Positions 29,209 to 38,546 of a stretch of 64,000 nt of DNA are shown piece by piece. The position numbers and the translations under genes were made by a program. The stretch spans positions 18,005 through 82,004 of the forward strand of contig JAJSAC010000068.1 in NCBI GenBank assembly GCA_024274915.1. The letters are read 5' to 3'. Positions within the stretch are counted from its first letter, which is position 1. Each line of letters opens with the position of its first letter. The DNA is from Thermodesulfobacteriota bacterium (GTDB lineage Bacteria > Thermosulfidibacterota > Thermosulfidibacteria > Thermosulfidibacterales > B14-G1). A model generated the notes under the pieces. That model searched no databases. It worked only from the letters and a program-made list of their open reading frames with translations, and had not been told where the DNA came from.

Positions 29209-29666
29209 TGGACATTAAAGACTTGTTAGAGTTGGTCAAAGAACTGGCAGATCTGCCGGTGGGTGAGCTGGAGTTGGAGATTGATGGAGTGAAGCTGAAG
29301 CTGAAAAAGGCAGGGGTTCAGCCGGTTGCCGAAAGGGTGGAAACTCCAGCCCAGTCCGTGGCAACCCCTTCTCTTCAGCCCGTTTCTCCTACCCAGGATG
29401 GCACTCCCCAGTTTCCCCCAGATGCTGTGGTCATTCGTTCGCCTATAGTGGGCACTTTTTACCGTGCTCCATCCCCTGAGTCTCCCCCTTACGTGGATAT
29501 AGGAGATGTGGTGGAGAAAGGGCAGACCCTTTGTATCATAGAAGCCATGAAGATCATGAACGAGATTGAGTCGGAGGTTCGGGGGGAGATTCTGGATATA
29601 TTGGCGGAAAACGCTGAGCCTGTGGAGTACGGTCAGCCACTTTTTTTGGTCAGGCCCCTCTCTTGA
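29208..29666 (+). CDS. accB: Biotin carboxyl carrier protein of acetyl-CoA carboxylase
   Basis: 152 residues from ATG 29208 (the A of efp's TGA). N-terminal helical region ([15 protein letters not shown]), a Pro/Thr/Gln-rich linker, and the C-terminal biotinyl domain with [10 protein letters not shown]115 being the biotinylated residue. It carries CO2 from AccC to the transferase, making malonyl-CoA. Three bases separate it from accC. Confidence 0.94.
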   Translation: MDIKDLLELVKELADLPVGELELEIDGVKLKLKKAGVQPVAERVETPAQSVATPSLQPVSPTQDGTPQFPPDAVVIRSPIVGTFYRAPSPESPPYVDIGDVVEKGQTLCIIEAMKIMNEIESEVRGEILDILAENAEPVEYGQPLFLVRPLS

Positions 29667-29669
29667 GGT

Positions 29670-31004
29670 ATGATAGAGCGGGTTCTCATAGCCAACCGCG
29701 GGGAGATAGCCCTTCGTATCTTGAGGGCGTGTCGTGAGCTTGGGGTAGAGAGCGTTGTGGTCTATTCTGAAGCCGATGCTTACTCCCTTCCTGTCCAATT
29801 GGCCGACAAGGCCATCTGCATAGGTCCTCCTGAGCCCATCAACAGCTATCTCAATGTTCAGAGTATCATGAGCGCCGCCGAGGTGGTGAAGGCCCAAGCG
29901 GTGCATCCAGGGTATGGTTTTTTGGCGGAGAACCCTGAGTTCGCCGAGATCTGTTTAGCGTGTGATTTAGCCTTTATAGGGCCACCCCCCCATGTCATTA
30001 GGCTCATGGGTGACAAGGCAGAGGCCAGAAAGCGGGTGGCCTCCTGGGGAGTGCCGGTGATCCCTGGTAGCCCAGGGGAAGTGGACACAGAGGAAGAGGC
30101 CTTGGCCATTGCCCAGGAGATTGGATATCCCGTTCTCATGAAGGCGGTGGCTGGTGGCGGTGGTCGGGGGATGCGTTTGGCCAGGGATGAAGATGAGCTG
30201 AGACAGGTCTTCAACACGGCCCGTTCCGAAGCAGGAGCGGCCTTTGGCCACGCTGGTCTCTACGTGGAGAAGTTCGTTCATCCTGCCCGTCACATCGAGG
30301 TTCAGGTACTGGCCGATGGTGAAGGCAACGTGTTGGTCTTTGGTGAGAGGGATTGTTCCATCCAGAGAAGGCACCAGAAGGTTTTGGAGGAGGCCCCCGC
30401 TCTAATATCCCAAGTACTCAGGGAACGCCTCTTTCAGGATGCTCGGCTGGTGGCTGAGAAAGTGGGTTACGTGAGTGCTGGTACCGTGGAGTTTCTGGTG
30501 GATGAAGAAGAACGCCACTATTTCATCGAGATGAACACTCGGATCCAAGTGGAACATCCTGTCTCTGAGATGGTTACAGGCCTGGATCTGGTGAAGGAGC
30601 AGATAAAAATCGCCTCGGGGGTGCCCCTGGAGCTGGAGCAGAAGGACGTGGTTTCTAAGGGCTGGGCCATAGAGTTTCGTATAAATGCCGAGGATCCCCG
30701 CTCGTTTAGACCTTCACCTGGTAAAGTGGAGCGGTGGGTGGTACCCGGCGGACCCGGGGTGAGGGTTGATACGGCCCTCTATCAGGGGTACGAGATGCCC
30801 CCCTTTTACGATTCTCTGGTGGCCAAGCTCATCGTTTATGGTAGGGATAGGGAGGAGGCCTTGAGCCGGGGTAAAAGGGCTTTGGCCGAATTTAAAGTGG
30901 AGGGGATACAAACCACCATTCCCCTGCATGAGGCCATACTGGGATCTGAAGAGTTCAGAGAGGGAAAATGTCCTGTGGATTGGTTAGAGAGATTTGTCTG
31001 GTGA
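29670..31004 (+). CDS. accC: Biotin carboxylase subunit of acetyl-CoA carboxylase
   Basis: 444 residues, the usual length. ATP-grasp enzyme that carboxylates biotin on AccB with bicarbonate. Visible: N-terminal VLIANRGEIALRILRA; glycine-rich loop GGGGRGMRLA; RDCSIQRRHQKVLEE; EMNTRIQVEHPVSEM; and the C-terminal PSPGKV region. The carboxyltransferase genes accA and accD are not in the window. In some anaerobes a similar protein pairs with pyruvate carboxylase subunit B, but the accB neighbour favours fatty-acid synthesis. Confidence 0.94.
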   Translation: MIERVLIANRGEIALRILRACRELGVESVVVYSEADAYSLPVQLADKAICIGPPEPINSYLNVQSIMSAAEVVKAQAVHPGYGFLAENPEFAEICLACDLAFIGPPPHVIRLMGDKAEARKRVASWGVPVIPGSPGEVDTEEEALAIAQEIGYPVLMKAVAGGGGRGMRLARDEDELRQVFNTARSEAGAAFGHAGLYVEKFVHPARHIEVQVLADGEGNVLVFGERDCSIQRRHQKVLEEAPALISQVLRERLFQDARLVAEKVGYVSAGTVEFLVDEEERHYFIEMNTRIQVEHPVSEMVTGLDLVKEQIKIASGVPLELEQKDVVSKGWAIEFRINAEDPRSFRPSPGKVERWVVPGGPGVRVDTALYQGYEMPPFYDSLVAKLIVYGRDREEALSRGKRALAEFKVEGIQTTIPLHEAILGSEEFREGKCPVDWLERFVW

Positions 31005-31005
31005 T

Positions 31006-32016
31006 GTGAAGAACTCTATCTTGGTCGCAAAATTTTCGGCTCTGGGGGATGTGGTACATACCCTCCCCGCTGTCAGGGTGCTAAGAGAGAGCTACCCTGA
31101 TCACCGCATTGTATGGGTGGTTAGGAGAGGTATTGACTCCCTCCTTAAGCACGTCCCTTTTGTGGATGAAGTTGTGGCTATGGATCCTGGCTACAAGGGA
31201 TTTAGGCAGGCATTAGCCAGGGCAAAATTGGAAAAGCCAGTTATGGCCTTTGATTTTCAAGGTCTTATCAAGAGCGGACTTTTCACATACCTCTCTGGGG
31301 CCCCTGTGAGGGTAGGATTCCATCCCCGTCAAGCCCGAGAGCCCTTGGGGGGTTGGTTTGTGAACACAAGGGTTAAGGTAGACCCTTCCCTTCACATAGT
31401 GGAGCAGTTGGTCATGATAGCGGCCAACGGGAGAAGGGTGCCCGTTCCTTCCTTTGGCCTTGAAGTGGGTTCCAGGGACAAGGAGAGGGTCCAGACCTTT
31501 CTCAAGGTCTTGGGGATAGATGGACCCTATCTGGTCTTTTTACCCGGGGCTGGCTGGTCTACAAAGAGGTGGCCGGTGGAGAGCTATTCCTGGTTGGCTA
31601 GGGAGGTATTTGCTCGCTACAATGTCCCATCGCTGGTGCTGTGGGGTCCTGGGGAAGAAGAGTTGGTGGCCCCTTTGAGGGGGAAGGGCCACGTGAGGGT
31701 AGCCCCTTCCACCTCTATGGGAGAGATGATAGCGGTGTTAGAAGGGGCTTTGGTGGTTGTTGGGGGAGACACAGGCCCCCTCCACATAGCAGCGGCCTTG
31801 GGGAGGCCTACCTTGGGGCTCTATGGTCCTTCATATCCTTGGAGGAACGGTCCTTATGGCAACGACAGTTTGATTTTGGAGGTTTCATGCTCTCGCAAGG
31901 GGTGTTACAAGAGGAAGTGCAAAGATCCCTGTGTGGCTTCCATCCCTAGGGAAGCGGTTTGGGATGCCCTGAAGGTGATGGTGAAGGATGAGCTGGATCT
32001 CCAAGGGGAGGGATGA
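31006..32016 (+). CDS. Lipopolysaccharide heptosyltransferase family protein (GT9)
   Basis: 336 residues from GTG 31006. A GT-B glycosyltransferase of family 9: N-terminal ILVAKFSALGDVVHTLPA, the nucleotide-sugar region PGAGWSTKRWP, and GGDTGPLHIAAALGRPTLGLYGPS. It probably adds heptose to the Kdo-lipid A core (WaaC-like) at the inner face of the membrane. The C-terminal cysteine cluster (CSRKGCYKRKC...C) is the equivalent of the CxxC...C segment common in WaaC/WaaF. The next gene is a sugar-nucleotide epimerase with a 4-base overlap, fitting an LPS role. Confidence 0.85.
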   Translation: MKNSILVAKFSALGDVVHTLPAVRVLRESYPDHRIVWVVRRGIDSLLKHVPFVDEVVAMDPGYKGFRQALARAKLEKPVMAFDFQGLIKSGLFTYLSGAPVRVGFHPRQAREPLGGWFVNTRVKVDPSLHIVEQLVMIAANGRRVPVPSFGLEVGSRDKERVQTFLKVLGIDGPYLVFLPGAGWSTKRWPVESYSWLAREVFARYNVPSLVLWGPGEEELVAPLRGKGHVRVAPSTSMGEMIAVLEGALVVVGGDTGPLHIAAALGRPTLGLYGPSYPWRNGPYGNDSLILEVSCSRKGCYKRKCKDPCVASIPREAVWDALKVMVKDELDLQGEG

Positions 32017-32972
32017 TGGGTGCTGGCAGGGCCCTTGTGACGGGAGTGGCAGGTTTCATAGGATCCCATCTGGCTGAGCGTTTGTTAGAGGAAGGATGGG
32101 AAGTGGTGGGTATAGATGCCTTTATTGATTATTATCCCAGGTGGATGAAAGAAAGGAACTTGGAACCCCTTAGTTCTTGGGACACCTTCTCTTTTGTGGA
32201 AGGGGACATCATGGAAGTAGGCCTGGAGAGATTTGGCGCCGGTGTGGAGGTGGTCTTTCACCAGGCAGCTCAGGCGGGTGTAAGGGCCAGCTGGGGACAG
32301 TACTTTCAGATTTACACCCATTGCAACATCCTGGTTACCCAGAGGCTCTTGGAGTTTTTCAAGGATAGGCCCTTGAAGCGCTTCGTATATGCCTCGTCTT
32401 CATCCGTTTACGGCAACAATCCCGATCTCCCTCTAAAAGAGACCAGTCTACCCCAGCCCCGATCTCCCTACGGTGTCACAAAGTTGGCAGCGGAACATCT
32501 CTGTCTCCTTTACCATGACAATTTCAGTGTTCCCGTTGTCTCTTTGAGATACTTTACCGTATATGGTCCTGGTCAACGTCCCGATATGGCATTTCACAAA
32601 TTCATCAAGGCTATGTTGGAGGATGAAGAGTTTCCCGTTTACGGGGACGGCACCCAGACCCGGGACTTCACCTATGTATCCGACATCGTGGAGGCCAATC
32701 TCTTGGCTGCTGTTCGCTCCGGCGTGGAAGGGCAGGTTTTCAACATCGGTGGTGGAAGCAGAAAGCCATTGTTGGAGACTATTGCCTTGCTGGAAAAGGT
32801 GATTGGGCGCAGGGCCAGGCCTGTTTACCGGGAGCCTGAGAGAGGAGATGTCTCCCACACCTGGGCCAACGTGGACCAAGCCGAGAAACTCCTGGGCTAT
32901 AGTCCTACTGTGCTCTTGGAGGAGGGACTTATGCGGGAGGTGGAGTGGATCAAGGCCCTTTATAAGAGGTAA
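32013..32972 (+). CDS. NAD-dependent sugar-nucleotide epimerase (GalE/UDP-glucuronate epimerase type)
   Basis: 319 residues; short-chain dehydrogenase superfamily. Rossmann motif TGVAGFIGSHLAERL near the N-terminus, then GIDAFIDYYPRWMKERNL, which resembles UDP-hexuronic acid 4-epimerases more than GalE; catalytic Ser in SSSSVYG and the Tyr/Lys pair in SPYGVTK. It likely interconverts UDP-sugars for surface polysaccharide or LPS. The exact substrate cannot be told. ATG 32013 and ATG 32016 are both possible after AGGGGAGG. Confidence 0.8.
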   Translation: MMGAGRALVTGVAGFIGSHLAERLLEEGWEVVGIDAFIDYYPRWMKERNLEPLSSWDTFSFVEGDIMEVGLERFGAGVEVVFHQAAQAGVRASWGQYFQIYTHCNILVTQRLLEFFKDRPLKRFVYASSSSVYGNNPDLPLKETSLPQPRSPYGVTKLAAEHLCLLYHDNFSVPVVSLRYFTVYGPGQRPDMAFHKFIKAMLEDEEFPVYGDGTQTRDFTYVSDIVEANLLAAVRSGVEGQVFNIGGGSRKPLLETIALLEKVIGRRARPVYREPERGDVSHTWANVDQAEKLLGYSPTVLLEEGLMREVEWIKALYKR

Positions 32973-33054
32973 CGGCCCAAAGTTTCGTGTTTTGGGAAGT
33001 CTTTAAACATGGAATTTGGGTCTAGGGCACTGAACGATACTTGTGGGGGCTGTC

Positions 33055-33327
33055 ATGGAGCGGGTCCACATTTGGGTGTCGGGGAAGGTTCAGGGGGTAT
33101 GGTACCGGGCCACCACTGTGGAAAAGGCCAGGGAGCTGGGGCTTAGGGGTTGGGTGAGGAACCTGCCGGATGGTCGGGTGGAGATTGTGGCCGAGGGTCC
33201 CAGGGGAGCCTTGGAGAAGCTCATAGCCTGGTGCCACGAGGGGCCTCCCCTGGCTGTAGTTGATGAGGTAAAGGTGATCTGGGAGCCCTACACCGGAGAG
33301 TTCCTCAACTTCTCCATTGCCTATTGA
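33055..33327 (+). CDS. acyP: Acylphosphatase
   Basis: 90 residues from ATG 33055. Hydrolyses carboxyl-phosphate bonds such as acetyl- or carbamoyl-phosphate. The small ferredoxin-like fold is recognisable by HIWVSGKVQGVWYRATT, with the phosphate-binding loop and catalytic Arg in VQGVWYR, and the catalytic Asn in GWVRNLPDGRVEIVAEG. A GTG 12 bases earlier is also in frame. Stand-alone gene with an 82-base gap before it. Confidence 0.93.
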   Translation: MERVHIWVSGKVQGVWYRATTVEKARELGLRGWVRNLPDGRVEIVAEGPRGALEKLIAWCHEGPPLAVVDEVKVIWEPYTGEFLNFSIAY

Positions 33328-33494
33328 GTCTTTAAATTTAGGCCTATCCCGGAAAGGTTGGCCTGGCCTTCCTCCAGCTAGACTTCCTGTCGGTTTTCTC
33401 CAAAGCCACCGCCTTCGGTGGGGGATGTACCAGGGGTCTCCTGTTGCGGCCTATTTGGAAATATGGGAAACCCTTCTCTCAAAAAGGAGGGGCT

Positions 33495-34991
33495 ATGGTT
33501 TTCTTTCTCTCTCTTTCACCAGTGCTGGTCATCTTTGTTCTGGTGGTCTTTTTTCGCCTGGATGTCTTCAAACTGGCGGTGATCTCTTTCCTCTACACGG
33601 CTACCGTGGCCTTTCTCTTCTTCTCCACGTCCCTCAAGGTCCTCGCCCTGGCCTCCCTGGATGGGGTCTTGACTACCCTGCCCCTGCTACTGGTGGTCTA
33701 CACTGGCATTCTCATCTCCCACTTTCTTCTAGATAAAGGCTCCCTTCAGCGGCTCACGGCCACCTTTTCCCAAGGGATTCAGGGTGGGTTCAGGAAAGCT
33801 CTCCTCATCTCCGCTGGCTTTGGCAACTTTTTCGAGGGGGCTGGGGTTATAGCCGAGCCTGTGGTAGCCCCTATGCTCTACTCGGCGGGCATCTCACCCA
33901 CGGGTTCTGCCGTTTTGAGTATCTTGGGTTATGCAGGACTTATGCACTTAGCCTTGGCAGGGGTTATCGTCACCGTTCTGGCCAATGTGACATCACTGCC
34001 TCCCCAGGGGTTGGCCATGTATCTGGCCGTCTTATCTTTTCCCGCCACCTTCTTTCTCTATCTCGCCGTTCCCTTTTTTATTGGTGAATCCAGGGTTTTG
34101 GCTAAAAATCTAGCCCTCATATTTGCCCTCTCTTTGGTCATAACCCTCTTCGCCTACCTGACGGTGAGATTTGTAGGGTTTTCCATTTCGGCCATGACGG
34201 GGGGCTTAGCAGGGATGACCTTTTTATTCTTCCTTTACAGGGTCAAGCCAGTCATAACCTGGGATAGGTTCAAAGATGTGGTGCCCTTCTTTTTCATCTT
34301 CCTCTGCTTAGCTTCCGTGAACCTGGTACCTTCCGTAAACGCCCTTTTTGCTAGAGATCTGGCCTTCCAGGTGAGGGCAATACCCGTTCACGCCATAACC
34401 TTTAGACCCCTGGCCAGTGCTTACCTCTATCTATTCGCTGCTTTTCTCATTGCCTACCGCCTTTTTGCTGAAGAAGGGGACAGGGTGGGAAACTATCTCA
34501 GGGTATCGTTCCAAAAAGCTGTGAAGCCCCTGGTGAGCATGGCTCTCTTTGGCGCCATGGGTTCAATCATCGCTTTTTCAGGGTTTACAGGGGACTTCTC
34601 CTCACTGGTGGCGTCCCACAACATGGCCCACAGTTTAGCCCAAGGTCTCATCCGGTCTACGGGCCCCTTCTATCCCCTTTTTGCCCCCCTCCTGGGGTGG
34701 ATGGGTACCTTCCTCACAGGCTACGGCGTGGCTTCTATCATGCTCTTCGGCAAGCTCCAGATTGCCACGGCAGACATGCTGGGTGTCTCCCGGACCCTTC
34801 TGGCTGCCTCTCTCACCGTTGGGGCCAGCGTTGGGAGTATCTCCAGCCCCTTTAAGATCGCCATAGCCTCACCCCTTTGCAATGCCGTGGGGCGGGAGGG
34901 AGAGATTCTCAGAAAGTCTATCCCCATTGGTATAGCTGTCTCCCTTCTAGTAGGTATGTGCAGCTATGGAATAGGTTATTTTGTGAGGTAA
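33495..34991 (+). CDS. Lactate-permease-family transporter
   Basis: 498 residues, about 12-14 hydrophobic segments, inner membrane. The second half carries the LctP/LldP pattern: [29 protein letters not shown], then a glycine/serine-rich segment [14 protein letters not shown] and VGREGEI. The N-terminal half has [16 protein letters not shown], matching the FG.FFE.A.G.G.P motif of the family. It probably takes up L-lactate, glycolate or a related hydroxy acid with protons. AAAAAGGAGGGG precedes ATG 33495, so I reject an upstream in-frame TTG. No lactate dehydrogenase gene is next to it, so the substrate is open. Confidence 0.8.
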   Translation: MVFFLSLSPVLVIFVLVVFFRLDVFKLAVISFLYTATVAFLFFSTSLKVLALASLDGVLTTLPLLLVVYTGILISHFLLDKGSLQRLTATFSQGIQGGFRKALLISAGFGNFFEGAGVIAEPVVAPMLYSAGISPTGSAVLSILGYAGLMHLALAGVIVTVLANVTSLPPQGLAMYLAVLSFPATFFLYLAVPFFIGESRVLAKNLALIFALSLVITLFAYLTVRFVGFSISAMTGGLAGMTFLFFLYRVKPVITWDRFKDVVPFFFIFLCLASVNLVPSVNALFARDLAFQVRAIPVHAITFRPLASAYLYLFAAFLIAYRLFAEEGDRVGNYLRVSFQKAVKPLVSMALFGAMGSIIAFSGFTGDFSSLVASHNMAHSLAQGLIRSTGPFYPLFAPLLGWMGTFLTGYGVASIMLFGKLQIATADMLGVSRTLLAASLTVGASVGSISSPFKIAIASPLCNAVGREGEILRKSIPIGIAVSLLVGMCSYGIGYFVR

Positions 34992-34993
34992 GG

Positions 34994-35017
34994 TTGGGTT
35001 TCTTACCAGAAACCCAA
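34994..35017 (+). terminator. Hairpin after the lactate-permease gene
   Basis: A perfect 10-bp stem TTGGGTTTCT / AGAAACCCAA with loop TACC begins three bases after the stop codon. The following GATCTTTGATTCTT is only moderately T-rich, so it is a likely but not ideal intrinsic terminator. Confidence 0.55.
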
Positions 35018-35118
35018 GATCTTTGATTCTTATGAGTTGGAATAAGCCCCCTCTCCTTGTAAATTGGTCCCTGGCTCCTTATTGTTACTGGATAACCAAT
35101 ATTGATGAGGAGGGGAGT

Positions 35119-36564
35119 ATGTCCCTAAAGGTCTACAACACCCTGGGCAGAAAAAAAGTGGAATTTTCTCCCCAGAAGGAGGGGAGAGTGGGTATGTATG
35201 TGTGTGGTGTGACGGTTTATGACTACTGCCACATCGGCCATGCCCGCTCTGTCTTGGTGTTCGATATGATTTACCGCTATTTGAAGGCCAGGGGGTTTGA
35301 TACCACCTATGTGCGTAACTTTACTGACATAGATGACAAGATCATTAGTCGGGCTCACCAGGAAGGGGTGGACTTCCGGGAGGTCTCCGAGAAGTTTATA
35401 GAGGCCTTCTACGAGGATATGGATGCCCTCAAAGTAGAGAAGCCCAATGTGGAACCCAAAGCCACGGAGCACATCAGGGAAATGGTCGAGATGGTTAGGG
35501 GGTTGGTGGCCGAAGGCCATGCCTATGTGGTGGACGGGGACGTGTATTTTGATGTCCTGAGCTTCCCTGAGTATGGCAAGCTGTCGGGCCGGACCCTGGA
35601 GGAGATGAAGGTAGGGGCTAGAATTGAAGTGGGCGAGAAGAAGAGAAATCCCCTGGACTTTGCCCTGTGGAAAGCCTCCAAACCGGGAGAGCCTGCATGG
35701 GATAGCCCCTGGGGTCCTGGGAGACCGGGATGGCACATCGAGTGTTCCGTTATGTCCATGAAGTACTTGGGTGAGACCCTGGATATCCACGGGGGCGGGC
35801 TGGACCTCATCTTTCCTCACCATGAGAATGAGATTGCCCAGTCTGAGGCCTACACGGGCAGGCCCTTCTGTCTCCACTGGGTCCACAATGGTTTTGTAAG
35901 CGTTGAGGGGGAGAAAATGTCTAAGTCTTTGGGCAACGTCCTCCTTATACGGGACATGGTGGAGGAGTACCATCCTGAGGTCTTGAGGCTTTTCTTGCTC
36001 TCTACCCACTATCGCAACCCTATCGACTTTTCCCGGAGAGGACTGGAAGAGGCCAAGGAGGCCATGAACCGCCTCTATCGTACCTTGGGGGCTGTGAGGG
36101 ATGTGGGTGCGTCTGAGGGAGGGCCTACCACCCGTGAGGGCAAGGAGGCTGCGGCCAAGCTTGGGGAGAAAAGAGAGGCCTTCTACGCAGCCATGGACGA
36201 CGACTTCAATTCGGCCCTGGCCCTGGCCAAGGTTTTTGAGGGGGCCAGGGAGCTGAACCGCTTCTTTAAAGAGAGTGGCGAGAGTCAGGAGGAGAAGGCC
36301 CGAGTTGTAGGGGTGTTTATGAGTCTGGTAAAGCCTGTGAGGGAGGTTTTTGGCATCCTGGAGATGGACCCACATGAATGGTTCATGGGCGGAACAAAGG
36401 GGCTTCCCCTGCCTGTTGAGGAGATCGAGAGACTTATCCAGGAGCGCCAAGAGGCCAGAGAGTGCAAGGACTGGGCCCGGGCCGATGCCATCAGGGATGA
36501 ACTGAAAGCCAAGGGGATTCTTCTGGAGGATACTCCTAAAGGAACTATTTGGAGGCTGGCATGA
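35119..36564 (+). CDS. cysS: Cysteinyl-tRNA synthetase
   Basis: 481 residues from ATG 35119 (AGGAGGGGAG just upstream), with the canonical [13 protein letters not shown] opening. Class I synthetase: HIGH at residues 38-41, zinc ligand C29 in YVCGVTVYD and further ligands in HIECSVM and HHENE, KMSKS at residues 266-270, and the C-terminal DALR and anticodon domains. Its end overlaps the UGA-containing lipoprotein gene by four bases. Confidence 0.95.
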   Translation: MSLKVYNTLGRKKVEFSPQKEGRVGMYVCGVTVYDYCHIGHARSVLVFDMIYRYLKARGFDTTYVRNFTDIDDKIISRAHQEGVDFREVSEKFIEAFYEDMDALKVEKPNVEPKATEHIREMVEMVRGLVAEGHAYVVDGDVYFDVLSFPEYGKLSGRTLEEMKVGARIEVGEKKRNPLDFALWKASKPGEPAWDSPWGPGRPGWHIECSVMSMKYLGETLDIHGGGLDLIFPHHENEIAQSEAYTGRPFCLHWVHNGFVSVEGEKMSKSLGNVLLIRDMVEEYHPEVLRLFLLSTHYRNPIDFSRRGLEEAKEAMNRLYRTLGAVRDVGASEGGPTTREGKEAAAKLGEKREAFYAAMDDDFNSALALAKVFEGARELNRFFKESGESQEEKARVVGVFMSLVKPVREVFGILEMDPHEWFMGGTKGLPLPVEEIERLIQERQEARECKDWARADAIRDELKAKGILLEDTPKGTIWRLA

Positions 36565-37412
36565 AGAGATGGTTGGCTTTGGGGTTGATGCTGGCCTTTT
36601 CTGCTCACTTTTTAGGGTGTGCCGGGGCCCAAGTGGAGCGGGGGGACAGGCTGAGAATACTCTACACCGGTGACACCTGGGGCTTTCTGGTCCCCACCGG
36701 GTGAGGCTGTAACAAGACTGGCGGTCTTGCCAGGCGTAAAACTTTGATAGATAGGGCTCGGGCCACGGGGCCCGTGCTGTTGGTGGATACGGGCAACGTG
36801 TTTGCTTCTCCCTATGTCTGGTCGAGACGTAGGGGGAAACAACGGGAGGCGTTTCTAGCTGGGGTCTATAGGTCTTGGGGATACCAGGTGCTGGCTCTGG
36901 GCTGGGGGGATTTTAGGACCCTTCAGGATGGCATAGGTAGGGATCTGCCCTGGGTCTCGGCCAATGGATCGGCCCCTGGGGTGAGACCCTTCAGGGTGGT
37001 AAGAGTGGGCCCTTGGAGAGTGGCGGTGACGGGGGTGACAGGGAAGGGGAAATATCCTTCTACCATGGACTGGAGGAGGCCCCGGAAAGCCCTGAAAGAG
37101 GCGCTGATGGAGATGCCTAAAGATGTGGACCTGATCCTTCTCCTCTTGGCTTCTCCTGCGATGGGGAGGGGATTATCCTTGAAGGATGTGGACCTCGCCC
37201 TAGGGGGGGTCTTTGGTAGAGGGGTGGACAGGAGACAGGGGCCTCCCTATGTCTTCTGGCTCAGGATACCCCGGGGAGGCCAGGTGGGTATGGTCACCCT
37301 GGAGAAGGGTGAGGAAGGGTTGAGGTTGGTCTCTTTTAGGCCCTATAGCCTAGATTCTAAGGTGCCCGCTGCCCCCCGGATAAAGGAGGAAATCCGGGCC
37401 CTGATAAGGTAG
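36561..37412 (+). CDS. Candidate selenoprotein: UshA-like lipoprotein with in-frame UGA (Sec48)
   Basis: 284 codons from ATG 36561 (ATGA overlap with cysS) to the stop at 37412, open throughout except TGA at 36702-36704 (codon 48). The N-terminus is a lipoprotein signal with the candidate lipid Cys20 in FLGCAG. Residues [28 protein letters not shown] match the opening of UshA/5'-nucleotidase-like proteins (ILYT.DT.G.L.P, GGLARR). From recall, relatives of this branch carry PCGC or GCGC here, so UGA falls on the first Cys of CGC. A SECIS-like hairpin follows at once (36713-36729). The usual metal ligands are altered (DTW for DxH, WGD in place of NHE), so phosphatase activity is doubtful. Alternatives are a simple nonsense mutation or a sequencing error. 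selA, selB and selC are not in the window. Confidence 0.72.
36702..36733 (+). promoter_or_regulatory. Candidate bacterial SECIS element with its UGA
   Basis: The UGA (36702-36704) is followed after 8 bases by a perfect 6-bp stem CAAGAC (36713-36718) / GTCTTG (36724-36729) with a five-base apical loop TGGCG. An outer CTG (36707-36709) / CAG (36731-36733) can extend it across a 3:1 internal loop. An apical loop with G in its first two positions, about 14-17 bases past the UGA, is the general form of bacterial SECIS elements that bind SelB. The hairpin lies entirely in the coding region and keeps the frame. Confidence 0.6.
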
Positions 37413-37414
37413 CC

Positions 37415-38542
37415 ATGGAAGTTACTTCCTTCATTGTCATGGACATCTTGGAGAGGGCCAAGGAGCTGGAGGCCCAGGGAGTGGATGTAGTCCACATGGA
37501 GGTGGGTGAGCCCGACTTCCCCACTCCCCCCGAGGTTATTGAGGCAGGGGTCAAGTCTCTCCACGACAGGCTGACGTCCTACACCCAGAGCGTGGGTATA
37601 CCTGAGCTGCGGGAGGCTATCGCAGGGTATTACTGGGATCAGTACCGTCTGGAGATTGAGCCTGATAGGATCATTCTTACCCCAGGTTCTTCCCCTGCCC
37701 TCTTGGCTGCCATTGGCATTGTGACGGAAGGGGAGAGGGTGTGTGGTCTTCCGGACCCTGGGTATCCATGTTACAAGAACATGCTCCGTTTCCTGGGAGG
37801 CAGGTTTGTGCCTCTTCCCGTGGAGGAAGAGACTGGGTTCAAGGTCCTTTCCCACCAGTTGGAGGGCATAGGGGCGCTGGTGCTCAACTCACCTGCCAAT
37901 CCCACGGGAGCAGTCTATGGTCGAAGGGAACTGGAGGCTCTGGTGGAGGAGGCACAGAGGCGGGGAGTAGCCCTTGTCTCCGATGAGATCTACCACGGCA
38001 TCACCTATGAGGAGCCCGCACCGTCGGTTTTGGAGTTTTCCCAAGACGCCATTGTGGTCAATGGCTTTTCCAAATTCTTCCTCATGACAGGCTGGCGTCT
38101 AGGTTGGTTGGTGGTGCCCAGGGGGATGGTCCGATTGGTTCAGTCCATCGCCCAGAACCTGTTCATCTGCCCCCCGGCGGCGGCCCAGTACGCTGCTCTG
38201 GCTTGTTTCCGGGAAGAGGTCCTGTCCCAGTTTAGGGAGAAGGTGGAGATCTATCGTAAGAGGCGGGATTTCATTGTTGGTGCCCTTAACGACATGGGTC
38301 TGGAGGTGGGGATAATGCCCCGAGGGGCCTTCTACGTGTATGCCAAGGCTTCTAGGTTTACCCGGGATTCCTTCACCTTTGCCAAGAGGGCCCTGGAGGA
38401 AGCCTATGTCGGCATCACTCCCGGGGTGGACTTTGGCGATAACAAAACCCATCTGTACGTGCGTTTCTCTTATGCCAATACCCTGGAGCGCCTGGGAGAG
38501 GGTATGGGGCGTCTCAAGGAGTGGCTGGGTACTCTGATCTGA
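37415..38542 (+). CDS. Class I/II PLP-dependent aminotransferase
   Basis: 375 residues, fold type I. It carries MEVGEPDFPTPPEV, the PGSSPALLAAIG phosphate-binding region, NSPANPTGAVY, SDEIYHGITY and the PLP lysine in NGFSKFFLMTGWRLGW, and ends with the Arg-containing HLYVRFSYAN that binds the substrate carboxylate. It resembles aspartate/aromatic aminotransferases of subgroup I-gamma, such as those acting on LL-DAP, aspartate or alanine; which one is not clear. It begins two bases after the selenoprotein candidate stops, in the same operon run. Confidence 0.88.
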   Translation: MEVTSFIVMDILERAKELEAQGVDVVHMEVGEPDFPTPPEVIEAGVKSLHDRLTSYTQSVGIPELREAIAGYYWDQYRLEIEPDRIILTPGSSPALLAAIGIVTEGERVCGLPDPGYPCYKNMLRFLGGRFVPLPVEEETGFKVLSHQLEGIGALVLNSPANPTGAVYGRRELEALVEEAQRRGVALVSDEIYHGITYEEPAPSVLEFSQDAIVVNGFSKFFLMTGWRLGWLVVPRGMVRLVQSIAQNLFICPPAAAQYAALACFREEVLSQFREKVEIYRKRRDFIVGALNDMGLEVGIMPRGAFYVYAKASRFTRDSFTFAKRALEEAYVGITPGVDFGDNKTHLYVRFSYANTLERLGEGMGRLKEWLGTLI

Positions 38543-38546
38543 AGCC

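Noticed and set aside
31860..31960. Novel cysteine cluster at the end of the GT9 glycosyltransferase
   Set aside because: WaaC/WaaF proteins commonly have a similar Cys-rich KR-containing segment there.
34992..35118. T-box or other riboswitch before cysS
   Set aside because: The leader is only about 127 bases, with no specifier loop or T-box motif. The hairpin starts three bases after the permease stop and is better explained as its terminator.
36561..36704. The UGA at 36702 as an ordinary nonsense mutation
   Set aside because: The frame is otherwise clean for 284 codons, UGA sits at an expected Cys position and a suitable hairpin follows. It remains the main alternative, but is less likely.
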